A stretch of 64,000 nt of DNA from Bryum argenteum (taxonomy: Eukaryota; Streptophyta; Bryopsida; Bryales; Bryaceae), in assembly GCA_037043015.1 (NCBI GenBank), contig CM073324.1, forward strand, positions 18,616,097 through 18,680,096. Reading direction: 5' to 3'. The notes beneath the pieces are model-generated. The model had not been told where the DNA came from and searched no databases. It saw nothing but the letters and a program-made list of their open reading frames with translations. The first letter of the stretch is position 1. The number at the start of each line of letters is the position of its first letter. The translations under genes and the position numbers were made by a program. This document shows, piece after piece, positions 47,608 to 60,300 of this stretch.

Positions 47608-48593
47608 GAGAATTTTTTGAGTTCAAAATTTGAAACTGAAGCTCGAAGTTATTAACACTTTAACTTATATAGTCTTAAGTAGGGTTGTCTTTTTAGACAA
47701 AATTTCTAATTATTTTATCAAATACAATTTAAATGACGTCTTCAATGTATCAATTGACATCTCATCTAAATTGTGTCTTCAATGTATCAATTGACATCTC
47801 ATCTAAATTGTGTCTGACAAATGAGAAAGAATTTTGTCTGATGATTAGACAACACTAACCTAAAGACTAAATCGGTGGTTACCAAATCTTGGTTACGAAG
47901 ATGCAATGATTTACTTTTAGATGCTACATAAAAAATCATTACAATGAGAATACCTTCAACTAAAGAGATGTTCACTCACTATGTAGTACCAAAATGGTTA
48001 TGGATGATAATTTTGGGCTTAAATGATGGCCTTGTATTAATGAAAACTACCATACTTGATGAAAAAGGAAGAAGTAAACTTCTAGCACTAAGGTGTATGC
48101 CACATTTTCAAATTTTCTTGGATCAACACTTGGTATATATATACATTTGACCAATGCATTGAACTTCATGCCACCTGTTTAAAATTTTATGAATTGTGCA
48201 AAGATTTCAACCAAGTGAATGAAGAAGATGAAACTCCTCAAGGACCATGTGTTTTTCTAATACATCACCATAAGTGCAAATCTAATATGAAAATTATGAG
48301 TAGAAAATCTTCCAACTAGAAAGTTACTATTCTTAATTCCAATATCACATTAGTATATGAAAGATATATACATGGAAAACAAACAATCAAATAGTCTCGC
48401 AAGAACGAAACATGACCACAAATCTACTATTCATAAGCCACAAAATCGCATGGCAGAGTTTCATACCATCTTGAAGCATTATGAAATTATTACGGATTCG
48501 AGATTCAACCAAGAGCCTTTTCAAATAAATTAGATTACCCAAAGCAATGAAGAGATATCGTACAAGAAAGTGATTTCTGAATGCTTCCCTAAA
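47608..48593. other. spacer with one MITE
   Basis: Between the decayed small gene and the stop codon of the 4CL-like gene there is a MITE (47684-47853) and AT-rich sequence. A short frame at 47944-48150 has no recognisable features. The last 100 bp before 48594 are shared with the flank of the decayed exon at 46.15 kb. Confidence 0.5.
47684..47853. mobile_element. MITE, GTTGTCT family, copy A
   Basis: The ends GTTGTCTTTTTAGACAAAATT and (on the other strand) GTTGTCTAATCATCAGACAAAATT form imperfect terminal inverted repeats. The interior carries a 37-bp direct duplication built on CTTCAATGTATCAATTGACA. A second copy of the family is at 54918-55060. It has no coding capacity. Confidence 0.65.
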
Positions 48594-51500
48594 TTACAAT
48601 TTGGATTTCAGTGTCATCACATTTACAAGTTCTCTATGCAATATCTTCCCGGATGCCGATTTTGGTACACTCTCTAGAAATGCAACCTTCCTCACTTTCT
48701 TGTATGGAGCCACCTATTCACAAAACACATTGCTCAATCTTAGTACTAATCGTAGATACTCCAAACTAAAAACTTCCTCAACTATTCCTATACATCTTGT
48801 ATACGAAACCATCTTCATAATGTATAAAGGTTTGCAAATAAGTTACAAAAATATATGAAATGTTTTAGGATAGTGGATGGCGCATAAACATACCTGCTTG
48901 GCAACCCAATGCATGATATCTTCAGCAGTTACCTTGGACCCTTTTCTCCGAACAATACAAGCCATTGGAATTTGGCCACACTTGTTATCTGGGTATCTGA
49001 ACATCAATTTGGAAGTGGCAACACGATAAGTGGTTTGTTTCACAAGCTCTTAGCATTTGCCAAAAAATAGGGTGTTGCGTTCTTTATTTTATGTGTCAGA
49101 AATTAATCCCTAACTATCCTTAAAAGCCAAATCGGCTCTTCGTTGTTTCAAGCATGCTAGATGAAGGTGTTATAATCAATATTTTAGCCTAAGATTTTTA
49201 CAGAGTGTTCCCTAGACTACAAGGTGTGTATGCAATGAAGCTCAGAGCTCAATCTTGGTGTTATGATATAAAATATGATTGGTGGAGCTTTATGTACCCA
49301 ATTTCATGTCATTCAACAACTCACTCTTGCCATAATCTACATACTTTGTAGATCCTTCTTCCTTATATTGTACTCTACAATACATCATTTCCAACTATCC
49401 TTTTATTGCCTTTAAGCCTAATTTATTTCGAGACAAAAAAACGAGGTTTTATGAAATGAGATACTTACGGAATAATTGCGCAATCCAACACTTCAGGATG
49501 AGAAGAAAGAATATCTTCCAATTCAGCAGGTGCTACCTTCAATCCAAATTGCAACTAGTCAGATTTTGACAACCATTTCAATAAGACGTTAAAACATTTA
49601 GAAAGCTCAAATGCTATTTTATAGTGAGTGTATAGCAATTTAGAGTGGTCACACTATTTGAAAACTGGGAAGAAGGGTGGAACCTGGTAGCCATTGTACT
49701 TGATGAGCTCCTTGAGGCGGTCCACAATATAGAGACAACCATCTTCATCGAATTTCACTAAGTCGCCTGTGCGAAGCCAACCGTTCTTGTCTATTGCCTC
49801 GGCTGTTGCCTTGGCGTCTTTTATGTACTCTGCATCATATTCTCAAAGTTTAGTGATTTAACAAAAGTGAGGTCATGTTAGAAAAAATAATTAGTGTGGT
49901 GGTCAATGTTTTTTGTACCTTTCATCATTCCAGGTCCGCGGACTAGAAGCTCTCCCAGTTTCATGACCGAGACGGGTTTGTGGGTACGAAGGTCTACCAC
50001 CATGGCTTCCCAGTTGGCCACCAGGGGCCCTGAAGACTCCGCATGCTGCTTGTCGCCAGCTTCCAGGCTTGAAACGCATGCCGATGTCTCCGTCATTCCA
50101 TACTCCTGCCAAATAGAAGAAGTATTTAGAGGCCAAACAGAAGTATTCGACCTTTCCTTGCATGTATGTCTGGAGGTTATTACACCAATGGGGGGACTAC
50201 TAACCCCTTTCAAGGTGAACACTATGCTAGTTCCTACGTAGCTATTGAGATACCCGACATGGTACGTATTTCCCCCAAAGGGCCGTACAACGAGGTCCAA
50301 GAACCTCTCACTATAGTTGGGTGGACTATGGTGGTGAGCACCACGTTGGCATGGGGAATAGAACCCACGACCTCCTCATTGGAGACCATGACCCTTGATC
50401 ACCAAGCCAAGGCTTGCCGTGCCTTTTCTCACCATATCATAGTTTCCAATGATGAGAGACACACTCAATTTCTCTTGCATCACGCAAGTCCATGATTGTT
50501 AACAAAGCATCACATACAGGTCTTAGAGCTTGTATAATTGGGGTTCCAATGTTGTTGCAATTTGAAAGAGATCTAGATTGGTTCATGAGGAATTTTACTT
50601 TTGCGTCTACAGTTGAATTCTAAGTTCTCTAGGTTGTATCGGCTAATCTCTACTCGTTTGATCATTCACTTGAAATGGTAGTCTTCTTCAAAATGGAGTT
50701 TCACCAAACATTGTGAACTTTGCAGAGCTTTTGAAGATTGATTTTCAATGTACTCACATTGAGCATTCTAGACTACACCAGTACACCACCAGTTTAAGAA
50801 CACCTATAGATCCAACTTCCAAATTCATAAAAAAAAGAAGTCTAAAATTGATGATTCTTATTGGTGTAATCAAACCTACCATCATCACCTCCATTTAAGT
50901 CATCAGTATTCATAAAACTGAGACCCACACAACTACACAGATGGCTCACAACAGTAAACTTCTTGTGGACCCAAAAAGGGTTTATTGAAGAAAATATGAA
51001 TCCGTACTAAAATTCTTAAACTTCAATATTCAATGACTAACACAAAAATTGACAAAATGATAAGTTGACAGGAGTAAGAAAAACGAAACAACAAATCTAT
51101 CACTCCACAAAAAAACTCCATGAAAAAATCACACACCTGCTTGAACTTGACATTCGGGAACTTCCTATTAAAAGCACCAATGGTTTCCACTCCCAGAGGC
51201 GCCGCGCCACAAGCCAATTGCACCCAACTCCCCAAATCATACTTCCCCCGTTCTTCATCCGCATGCAACAACGCTCTCACAATGGGCGGCACGGAGCACA
51301 TATGAGTCACTTGGTACTTCTCAACAGCGGCGAGGAGACTTTCCACTTGGAACTTCTTCAGGATGGCTACCGAGATTCCCCGGGCGAGGGGGCTGAGAAT
51401 GCAGACTGAGAAGCCGTAGGCGTGGTACATGGGGAGGACTGTGAGCATGCGAGTGAGGTGGGGAGCGCCGTCGCAGGCCATTTGGCCGGACACTGCTGCG

Positions 51501-54083
51501 ATGTAGCTTAAGTGGGTTAGTGCGACGCCCTTTTGTTTGCCTGTTGTCCCGGAACTAAACAATATTGACACCGTATCACTTTGCTTCGATTGTGCCCTGC
51601 ACGGCATTTGATACATTCATCATCAGAAACATGTTGAGATTTCACCTCGAATGTCTATTTCACTAAAGTCTTAAATAATGGAATCAATCTTCACATGTTT
51701 CAACTGATGTTAGCTTCTTAGAAATATTTTCAAACCAACCACACTCAAGACGAATTAGTGAAAGGTGCAACATTTGTGTACTTTCAGGGGAGAGAAAGAG
51801 TTCAGGTAGTAGGATGCAACTTTTTGTAACTTTCTGGTGAAGAGAATTTAAAATGGGTTGGGGGTACACTAGTAGAAAATGGTGACTGTCGAGAATTACA
51901 TAGAACCACTAATTTTTTCTACAACTTCGTATCCTCAAATCACCAATATTAAGTAAATTTTTTGTTATTGTAGTAAACCAACCTACACTATTAGTATTGA
52001 ATTAGTAAAAATCTGATGAAATTCGACAATTGTGATAATTGATTGACAGACACAAAGTTATAAAAATAGAAAAAGAATTTTTAAAAAAAAATCTAAAAAA
52101 AATAAATCCGGACATGTAACTAAGTGATGGATTGAGAAATTCAATCGGTGTGGCATTGACTCTGAAAATTTCTAAGTTAAAATTTTCTAAATTAATTGAT
52201 GTTGACTGTAAGATTTCTTCTAGTTGATGTTGATGGGTGGGCTCTCGGCTAATTGTATTTCAATGTCGTACAGAACCTACATGTAATCTATATATAATCT
52301 AGAAGGAATGGTTCAAATCCTTATAACATTCTCTAGACTTTTACCACAATCTCTTTAGTTCATAACCTAAAAAATTTATCCCTTTTTGCTTGCTAGTATT
52401 TAGTTCATGTTTTTAAGAACGTGAATGTTTTTACAGTTTGCAAGGAGCAAAGCCAACGAACATGAATTCCATGCTCCTCGAAATGTAGTTAATCAGAACA
52501 TTATACAGTAGAAGACATAATCCAAAGCCTGTTACCAGGATCATCTTCGATCACAGCCAGTTCGCCCATTTCCCACGTGGTTACCTCTGAGCACCTACTA
52601 TTTTGCAACAAAGGCTTTTAAGTTACTTTTTTGGTTACCTTTTCCATAAAGAATCAAAGTGCAAAGCTCTCTCAATCATAGAGAACTAATGGTATGTAAA
52701 ACACTCAATGAACTCCGAAAGTGGTGTTTTGATTGATAGTTCGGAAAAGCTGTTCGAGTGAGAGAGTTACCTTGCAACAGTTGGATGTCCAGTGTCGAGC
52801 AAATCTGAGTAGCGAAAAATGGAGTTCTGAGACTGTCGAGGCCGACCTGTGTCCATACTGCCAATGATTACTGTCGGCAATTGCGCTCCTTTCACTTTCT
52901 CCACCAGATCTGCTGATGTAATTATGTACTTCGCTCCTGTACAGTACAATCGGTCATTCATCCCCGTTTTAGATTGCATAACGAAAATATTTTAAACAAT
53001 TGAATGTATTTACACACGAGATCCATGCAAAACGTAAATACTTTAAACAATTGAATGTATTTACACACGTGATCCATGCGCTTAGTTCAAATCGTCTCTA
53101 AAATCAGCACTGAATGCTATTAAATCTCATTTCTAGCAACTATGCCATTTTCGTTTACTGTAACGACAATACTACAGCTACTCACTGACTCAGTCTTGGT
53201 GACAACAGTTGACAGACACCAAGATGATAACCAAAATTGTGTTATGTGTAGTGATGTTCAACTATTTGAAGTTGTTTCACTACAAATTCATCTCTAATAC
53301 CATATTTGGTAAATTGGACAGTTTCAAGTGCGAAGGAGTGCTAGAAGCTCAGATCGAACAACTATAAATTCACATTATGAAAAATAATCAGAATCAATGA
53401 ACTGAAAATTCGAACTCAGACTCAATTGTTTCTGATACAGTACACAACCAGTTAACTCGGAGTTGATCCATGCGCAACATCAGATTCTCACTTTTCCTTA
53501 TCAAGTTGCTAAAAACTGAAGGATATAGTGGATGACAAGAGAAGAGCTTGATGCAGTCGAACAATCTAAACTCGTCGTTTACAATGCTAAAAACCTCAAA
53601 AAAATGGTCCCTACACCACATGTTTGCACCAGAAACTCCATTGCAAACTTCGATAATCAAGGCGAGGAAAGTAGAAGTTCGAAACTAACCTGCAAAGTCG
53701 ATCTGTTTCCGAAGCTCGTTCGCAGTATTCATCGGGTTCAGAGTCGTAACAATAGCACCAAGCCATGTAACAGCCAGAAACCCAATCGGAAACTCGATAG
53801 AATTCGCTAGAAGGACCACCACAACATCACCCTGTCGAACTCCCAGCACCGTCGACAACCCCGTCGCGAATCCCTCGACAGAGCTCTGGAGCTTTCGGTA
53901 GGAGACAGACCTGCCAGTGGGGGCGTCGATGAGCGCCACTGCATCGTCCCCGTTTCGGCCGCGGAAGAGGAAGGTGATGAGGTCGAGGTTCGATGGGATG
54001 GGGATCGGTGGTCGCTTACTGTAGAAGATCCCATTGCTGCTGCAGTATCCAGAACGAGGATCGATCAAGAGCTCCTGCTCCAT
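48594..54083 (-). CDS. 4-coumarate:CoA ligase-like acyl-CoA synthetase, peroxisomal
   Basis: Eight exons: 54083-53690, 52936-52771, 51596-51137, 50105-49919, 49829-49684, 49536-49469, 48996-48894, 48713-48594; 547 residues, standard for 4CL. The ANL-family motifs are present: [11 protein letters not shown] (201-211), [42 protein letters not shown] and the catalytic Lys531 in PKSASGK. The protein ends in SKL, the canonical peroxisomal signal. It should adenylate a carboxylic acid and transfer it to CoA. The overall pattern resembles the peroxisomal 4CL-like clade of At4g19010 (p-coumarate activation for ubiquinone) and OPCL1 (jasmonate precursors); the substrate cannot be fixed from sequence. 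The intron before exon 6 ends in AAG, an uncommon acceptor context. Intron 3 carries a SINE. Confidence 0.93.
50165..50423 (-). mobile_element. tRNA-derived SINE inside a 4CL-like gene intron
   Basis: On the minus strand the first 76 bases (50423-50348) look like a tRNA. The 5' GGCACGG pairs with the 3' CCATGCC apart from one mismatch. A box-A-like TGGCTTGGTGATCAAGG is followed by a box-B-like GTGGGTTCTATTCCC. The unrelated body that follows ends at an undefined point near 50165. It lies in the gene's orientation within intron 3. A similar 3' piece (GGACTACTAACCCCT) is at 12135-12165, which suggests a family. Confidence 0.65.
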
Positions 54084-54917
54084 AGTGGAAGTGAGGTTTG
54101 TTACTCTACATGGAATAAGAAGTTCGACTGATTGAATGTATTGAACGTTCGGAGTGACGTCGTGCTGGTTTTGTGTAGAAAAGTGGAAGTTGACGTCATT
54201 GTGGAGTTGCCACAACAGCCTGTTTGGCTGTCTAGATGACGGAATGCTCCCTCGAGAAGTGCATTCGTTTTCGACTTTTTGGAATCTACCTAGCTAGCCC
54301 TCAGGCATGGTTCCCTTGGATCGTGGTACTTATTCACTCTAATGTACTCTAACTTCTTTTTGCCGTGAGGCTTGAGACACAAGCTTTTGCTACATTTCCA
54401 GCCCAATTTCAACTTTTGGGTGCCCCCATCTTCTATAAAAACATTCTCTTGACTTCCTCTAACCATGACCCTAGTTATCTAGAAGGTGACAAGCTTTTAT
54501 TGCAGCACACAGAACTTTGTTTATTTGAAAGTGTCAAGATTTAAATTACGTGACTGATCCTTCTTACGACAGGGATCTCATGTCCGCCGCATGGAAATCG
54601 CGGTGTTGGATCCTTTCTGTGAGTGGCTGTGTCAGCGAGAATCAAGGGTCCTTAAACTTGTGCATTAGGAAATTTCTTCCTTGCTTATTGCATGCGCATC
54701 CCATGCTTGTCGCATGTCTTCGGTGTTCCATGTGTTCCAGGTGAAAAGATTGCATTTTCACTGTAAAACATACGTGTTGCGTTTAGGAAGAGACTTCTGA
54801 GATGGTGACCTTGTGCTCATCTTTCCAATTATGATTGTCGACTTTTTGTGGGTAAGGACAAGAGGATTTCAAAAGTAATTTGGACATATAATTGAGAGTC
54901 AAATCGTATGAACCACG

Positions 54918-55060
54918 GTTGTTTTTTAAACAGAATTCCTATTCATTTGTAAATAGAATTTATATGAGATGTACATCTACGACATTTTCAGTGTATCAAA
55001 TGTACATCTCATCTAAATTATGTTTGACCAATGAATAGGAATTTTGTCTGATAAGACAAC
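54918..55060. mobile_element. MITE, GTTGTCT family, copy B
   Basis: The left end, GTTGTTTTTTAAACAGAATTC, and the right end, read inverted as GTTGTCTTATCAGACAAAATT, match the termini of copy A at 47684-47853. The interior TGTACATCTCATCTAAATTA also matches copy A. It is an old, diverged copy of about 143 bp. Confidence 0.6.
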
Positions 55061-55177
55061 ACTCACCAATATGGCCAGGTGTGCTTAGCTTGTGAAAATG
55101 TATTGACGAAACTCATATCACTTATAACTTTGTGTTCTCTATAGTTTGTGTTGTTCTAGCATTAGTAAAAATGTGGC

Positions 55178-55341
55178 TTGAGAACACGAGGCATTATACC
55201 AATGAGTATACCACACACGCCCAAGGTGGGTGTAAAATGCCTCATTTGCATGGGTGTAAAATGCCTCATTTGCATGGGTGTAAAATGCCTCATTTGCATT
55301 TAATTGGGTGTACTCATTAGTATAGTGCTTGGTGTTCTCAA
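55178..55341. mobile_element. fold-back element with internal 24-bp tandem repeat
   Basis: The ends form an inverted repeat of about 40 bp: TTGAGAACACGAGGCATTAT on the left and, inverted, TTGAGAACACCAAGCACTAT on the right, continuing through ATGAGTA. The centre has three near-perfect copies of a 24-bp unit, GGGTGTAAAATGCCTCATTT plus GCAT (about 55229-55301). It could fold into a long hairpin if transcribed. Confidence 0.7.
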
Positions 55342-57343
55342 ACCTCTTTCCTACTAGTGTAGTCAAGGACTAAATCATACATAGTTGGTGCTTTGATGTA
55401 AATTAATATATTATGCTGAGCATCAAGATAGGACATTTAAGGTGTGAACACCTATATTCATGCATTTAAGGAATTCATTACTTTACACCATAGACCAATT
55501 CCATACCCTAGTACTATTGAATGATTGATTTCAATTTTTGTGCCACTTCAAGTTCTTTTGAAAACAAATAGTTTTTTTCTTGTGGCCTATGGATTGGTTT
55601 ATGACATAGGCTATACTTCGGAGTGGTGGAATGCGTGGCTTCCTATTATTCAGCGATTAGCAAATAGAAAAGACAAAGTTTCCTTGTTTTCAGGGTATTT
55701 ACAAGCACTCACAATAATGACTACAAATTTTAGTAGTGACCAACATAAGTTTACCTTACATCATACACCCTACTAAATGTACAGTACCCACCAACAAGTT
55801 TACGTTCAGAGCAAGAAGAGATAACATACCTTCAACTTTCAAATGACCACCATTTTTGTAAAATCTATCCAGATTGCAAATCATGAAGTATGAAAGAAGG
55901 TACTGCATTTTTCTTTACCAATACATGAAAAACTTCCAAAAAATGTGTAGATTCATTTGACAACTTTAGTATCTTCTAACTTACTTTCTAAAAACTACCT
56001 TTAGCTCTTATGAAGACCATTACATGGAGAGGTTTGTTAAGGAAGAGAGTACTAATATCTCTTTAGAAACCTCTTTTGATGCCCTTTACATACATGTGGC
56101 TCACAGTTACAAATATTGAGTTGAGTTGATGTAAGAAACCTTGATGTTGTCTCTTATTGAAAAAGTTACATACACATTTTGAAGTGCAATGATTGCTCAT
56201 GGATTTTTTTAACACATGGAGCTTGGATTAGCATGAAAGAGATAGTTTTGATAATATTTGTTACAATTTGAAGACTTTGGTGGTAGTTTGATGGAATTTG
56301 GATATTCTAGGTTCTGGATATGATCATTTGAAGTTGCTCTTGTTTATCTTGACATCTACTTAGAGTACAAAAGTCCAATCTTGAGCTTCTTTGGGGGTAC
56401 AATTCAAGTTCTTTCTAAGAAGCAATTGCATATGTAGATAGTGTATCGAAAAAGCTTTCTTTTGAGATGGTGGAAGTTTACCATTGTGTCATGCCTCACC
56501 AAAAGTAGCTTGTTATAAGAGCTACGGGAATATAATAGATAATATGTTAAAAAGTCATATATTAAAATAGAATTTCTAATATTTATTGAAATTTCTTGTA
56601 ATGATGGTATAAAATACTACATTATCCCTACAGTACAATTTGTAGTTGGCAATTTGGATCATTTTTGTGAACGTGGTAATTGTTTGAAGATTGCAACATG
56701 TTCTCTTGTCTCAATTCTGAACGTAAACTTGTTGGTGGGTACTGTACACATGGGGTACACTGACCGAGGGTGCCTACCTTTTACGTGCTCATACCTTAAC
56801 TCTGAACACTGCAGTCATATCAACGACGCCGCGTGGTTCCACTTTTTAATAAGAAACAACTCATCCACCTTGCGGAATTCTATTCTCATGCCATGTGTTA
56901 TCAATGGTTCACTTTCGATAAGAAAGGAGAAAGGATGCTCTCAATATCTGTGACTTAAAACATCCAAACACATCCAAATAGATTTCCTGCTGCTGAAAAT
57001 TGAGCACCTCACTAGAACAGATGTTACATACATTCTCAATCGTATCTCCTCTCATGATGAGAGGACAAAAGGTAGATCTCATCCCTACACGTGCACGAAC
57101 TTTTGTTCTGTCGAACAGCAAGTGATTGTTACTTCCACCAGGAAAAATGAATTAACAGATCCACCAATTCGATTGAGAAGCTACCGTCAGAAGTGCTCAA
57201 TCATTATGAAAACGGCAGGTCCTTAGAAGTACATTTTGAATGAATAGAAGCAAAGGCATATTTGGGTGCAAATCGAGGTTAAAATTTTATAAGTTGAGTA
57301 CTGCTGACTCTGGATGTTAATATAAGTTTTTTCAACTACAGTA

Positions 57344-60300
57344 TCATGAACACCATGATGAGAATGACAAACCAAGAGCTCGCATAAGCGGGTCTTGAAG
57401 ATACTGAAGTGATATCAAAATTGCTTCCTGCACACACAGCCCATCAATGAATTAAACTCTGAAGTATCAATTTAAGATAATTTATTATGAATGATTCGAG
57501 TAACTGGGTCAACAATCCTCGTTTTCCATGCGCTCTCTCATTTCCATATTGATTTGCACATGTGCCCAACTATAAATTCTTCTTTATCCTATTCAACCCA
57601 TTTTCGATGTTCTTACGATTCTTTCGAGATTTGCATATGATACTGCAAGCATGCAGAGTCAACCTTTATGAAGAAATCGTTCCAGATGCTTAGGATTGTC
57701 AAATATTATTATACTGATTGTTATAGTATTTACCTCGGTACGAATTGTACGACTTCCTTGTCCTGGGCATACATTGAGGTAGATATTGAACAATTGCCGC
57801 ACATCGTTAACCTGCACGTAGATGAATTTTAGTTACACCTCAACATCCAAGGCAATTGAACATACACATGCTTGGAAAAAAAAAAAAAAATTACCTGGAT
57901 GGTCTTGTCTAATTCCTTACTTTCTTCCAAACCCGCAACTCCTCCAAATACTATCAATATATGCCTTATGTCACACACAATACAAAAGCGTTAGAACACT
58001 ATAAAATGCACGAAATCGAATGAAGTAGAGGCTTCAAATAAACTCAGCGCCGGGTCAACTAATTAAAGCGATTTTGTTGGGACGTGTGTAGCCCTCAGCC
58101 ACAACTCAACGGCAGAGACTTGTTCCACAGCCCTTTTCTTGCTCTTGGATACGTTCTATATTGTACATTGCTCTCTGAATGTACAATCTATAAGTTGATC
58201 GTTTCCTCATAATAAAGTTATGCCCAGTTTACGAGTAGGACACTTACTACTACGACATTTTCTTGATGAAGTTGAACACTACACTTCAACTCCCCATGTG
58301 AAACCGTGATGAAAATTGATGGAGGCAGAGGGAGTGTCAGGTGACTTACTCGAACTTGGGCAGTATCAGCTCTGCAGATCTAATCTTCTCCCCGTGCTCT
58401 GATGTGCCAATTATGTAATCATATCCCTTCTGCACTTCAACAAGTAGAAATCTCATAAGTCGAAAGAAATGATCCCACTCAGAAACTAAGAGCATTAAAC
58501 TATGCGTTTCGATGAACATATTGATCAAGTTCGTTCGGTCATGCTATGACTTCCACCGATCCTCCCAGACCTGACTCTGATAGACAAAGTGTGATGAGGA
58601 CATACTGGGAAAGGGGAATCGGATATGACGGTGCTCAAGCATGAGGCATGGCGGACCGTGTAGCCCCAGTAGTGTCCCTTTTCCCTCGGCTCGGATTTTG
58701 GCACAACTTCATGGATTCTAACTTCGCCTGATATAGAGAATTACATAGACCAAAATCAAAACCATATCCTCAGTGATCCTTAAACGAGTAAAACACGATA
58801 GCCAAGTGACTGCAGTACACAAAAATAGTCACTCTGAATTTCTCTGGTGAGAAAATGAACAAATTCATACTCAGATATTACACGGACTGCATACACAGAA
58901 GCTGAGGAAGGAGGTATACAAGTTCAGAAAAAGATTGGTTCTCACTCACCCGGCTCAGGACGGGTATCTCCCATTTTGACAGTAACGCGAGTGCCTGGTT
59001 CTAGCTTCTGTCGAACAACAACGTCCTGCACTTGCATTACCAACATTAAGATCCAATAAATGCATACACAAGTACACCCCACAGAAGATGCGGTGAAAAG
59101 TATATAACATCGATAGAAGTATTTATCAAAATGAAGACATGATAGTACCTTATACAAACCGACGTTCACACAACAGCCACCTCCAGACGGCGGTGGCTCT
59201 AATGTTGTTACAGCACCTGCATGGCGAGGAAATCAGCATAAATTCATCTTGTAATAAAGGACTCAATGCAAAAAGCTACTTGATCCAGAGGGCTTTAGTA
59301 ATGAACCTTCTCGATAGGGTATCCACTCATGCTTGCGAGCTTGATGAGGGACGTCCAGAGGTGGCATACTTCCCTGTCAAAAGCCACATCACGTCAATCT
59401 TGAGCTTCTTGTAAGAACGACTAAAACTTTCTTCGTAAAAAGAGTAAGAATTGGTGTGTCCATACAGCATATTGGAGGCTGCTATGTTTCGGGAACAGCG
59501 TTTGCCGAAGATACTGTGGAGTCTCCATGAATCTCAGCAAGCGGGTTAAAAAGGTGCCACTGGTTTCGGATTGATCCTCGCTCCAAAAGGGCACGCGACT
59601 GCCTTCTTCACCATCGTCGAACACAACTATCTAATACAGCAACACATATAGTAACTAGGGAGAAACTATCTCCAGAAACAAACTCCGATGATAAGTGAGG
59701 CAAAACACATACTTCTAACATCATGAAGACGATTATCAAAAAATCAAAAATAAAACCTCACTTTGATGAGTACGGCAATACCTCATCAATCCTGAATATT
59801 GCTGCAGCTCGTGCAACTTGTCCTGCTAGCTGCAAAGGCAAAGATTAACACATTTGTCAGATGGCAGCATCATGTTCACCGGCCATTTGTTAATCCATGC
59901 CAGATACTAACAAGCTCTGAATCGAGCTCGACATCGACCTAAACAAGAAGAAAGGCTGCACATTGACATATGACTGCCGCAAATCACCAAATTATCTGAT
60001 TAAGATTGACGCTACGTCCATGACCACAGAAGCTAACGATTCACAAAGTAACATACAGGATATTTCTACTGTAAGATTGCTGACCCCAGATCATAAACAC
60101 TAGTCTAAAACAATTTTGTATCACAAGCAAGATCCCTCATAAAATTGATCCAATTTTCTCTCCATTGATATTTCAGATAGAGCTAATATTGATATTAATC
60201 ATTGGGAGACTCAAAAACGAATCTCAGGACTGTTACTGTGTTAGGTCATATCAGCATGATTGAAAAGTGTAGTGTCTGGCATAGAATACTAAAAAAATCG

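Larger units (their letters stand above)
54084..57343. other. intergenic region between the 4CL-like and SPOUT1-like genes
   Basis: The first few hundred bases should be the 4CL-like promoter. Two fold-back elements (54918-55060 and 55178-55341) are listed separately. The rest is AT-rich and contains no gene I can support. A plus-strand frame at 56654-56953 lies just beyond the SPOUT1-like stop and has no family signature. Confidence 0.5.

Noticed and set aside
50348-50423. functional tRNA gene
   Set aside because: The box B has a mismatch, the D and anticodon arms do not fold cleanly, and the segment continues into a SINE-like body inside an intron.
56654-56953. 99-residue plus-strand frame near the SPOUT1-like stop
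   Set aside because: No motif, no splice or promoter support, and mixed hydrophobic composition typical of chance frames.
59900-59945. small extra exon (GTCGATGTCGAGCTC on the minus strand) in SPOUT1-like intron 1
   Set aside because: The direct join of ALATR to LAGQVARAA matches the family exactly, so the extra exon is unnecessary.
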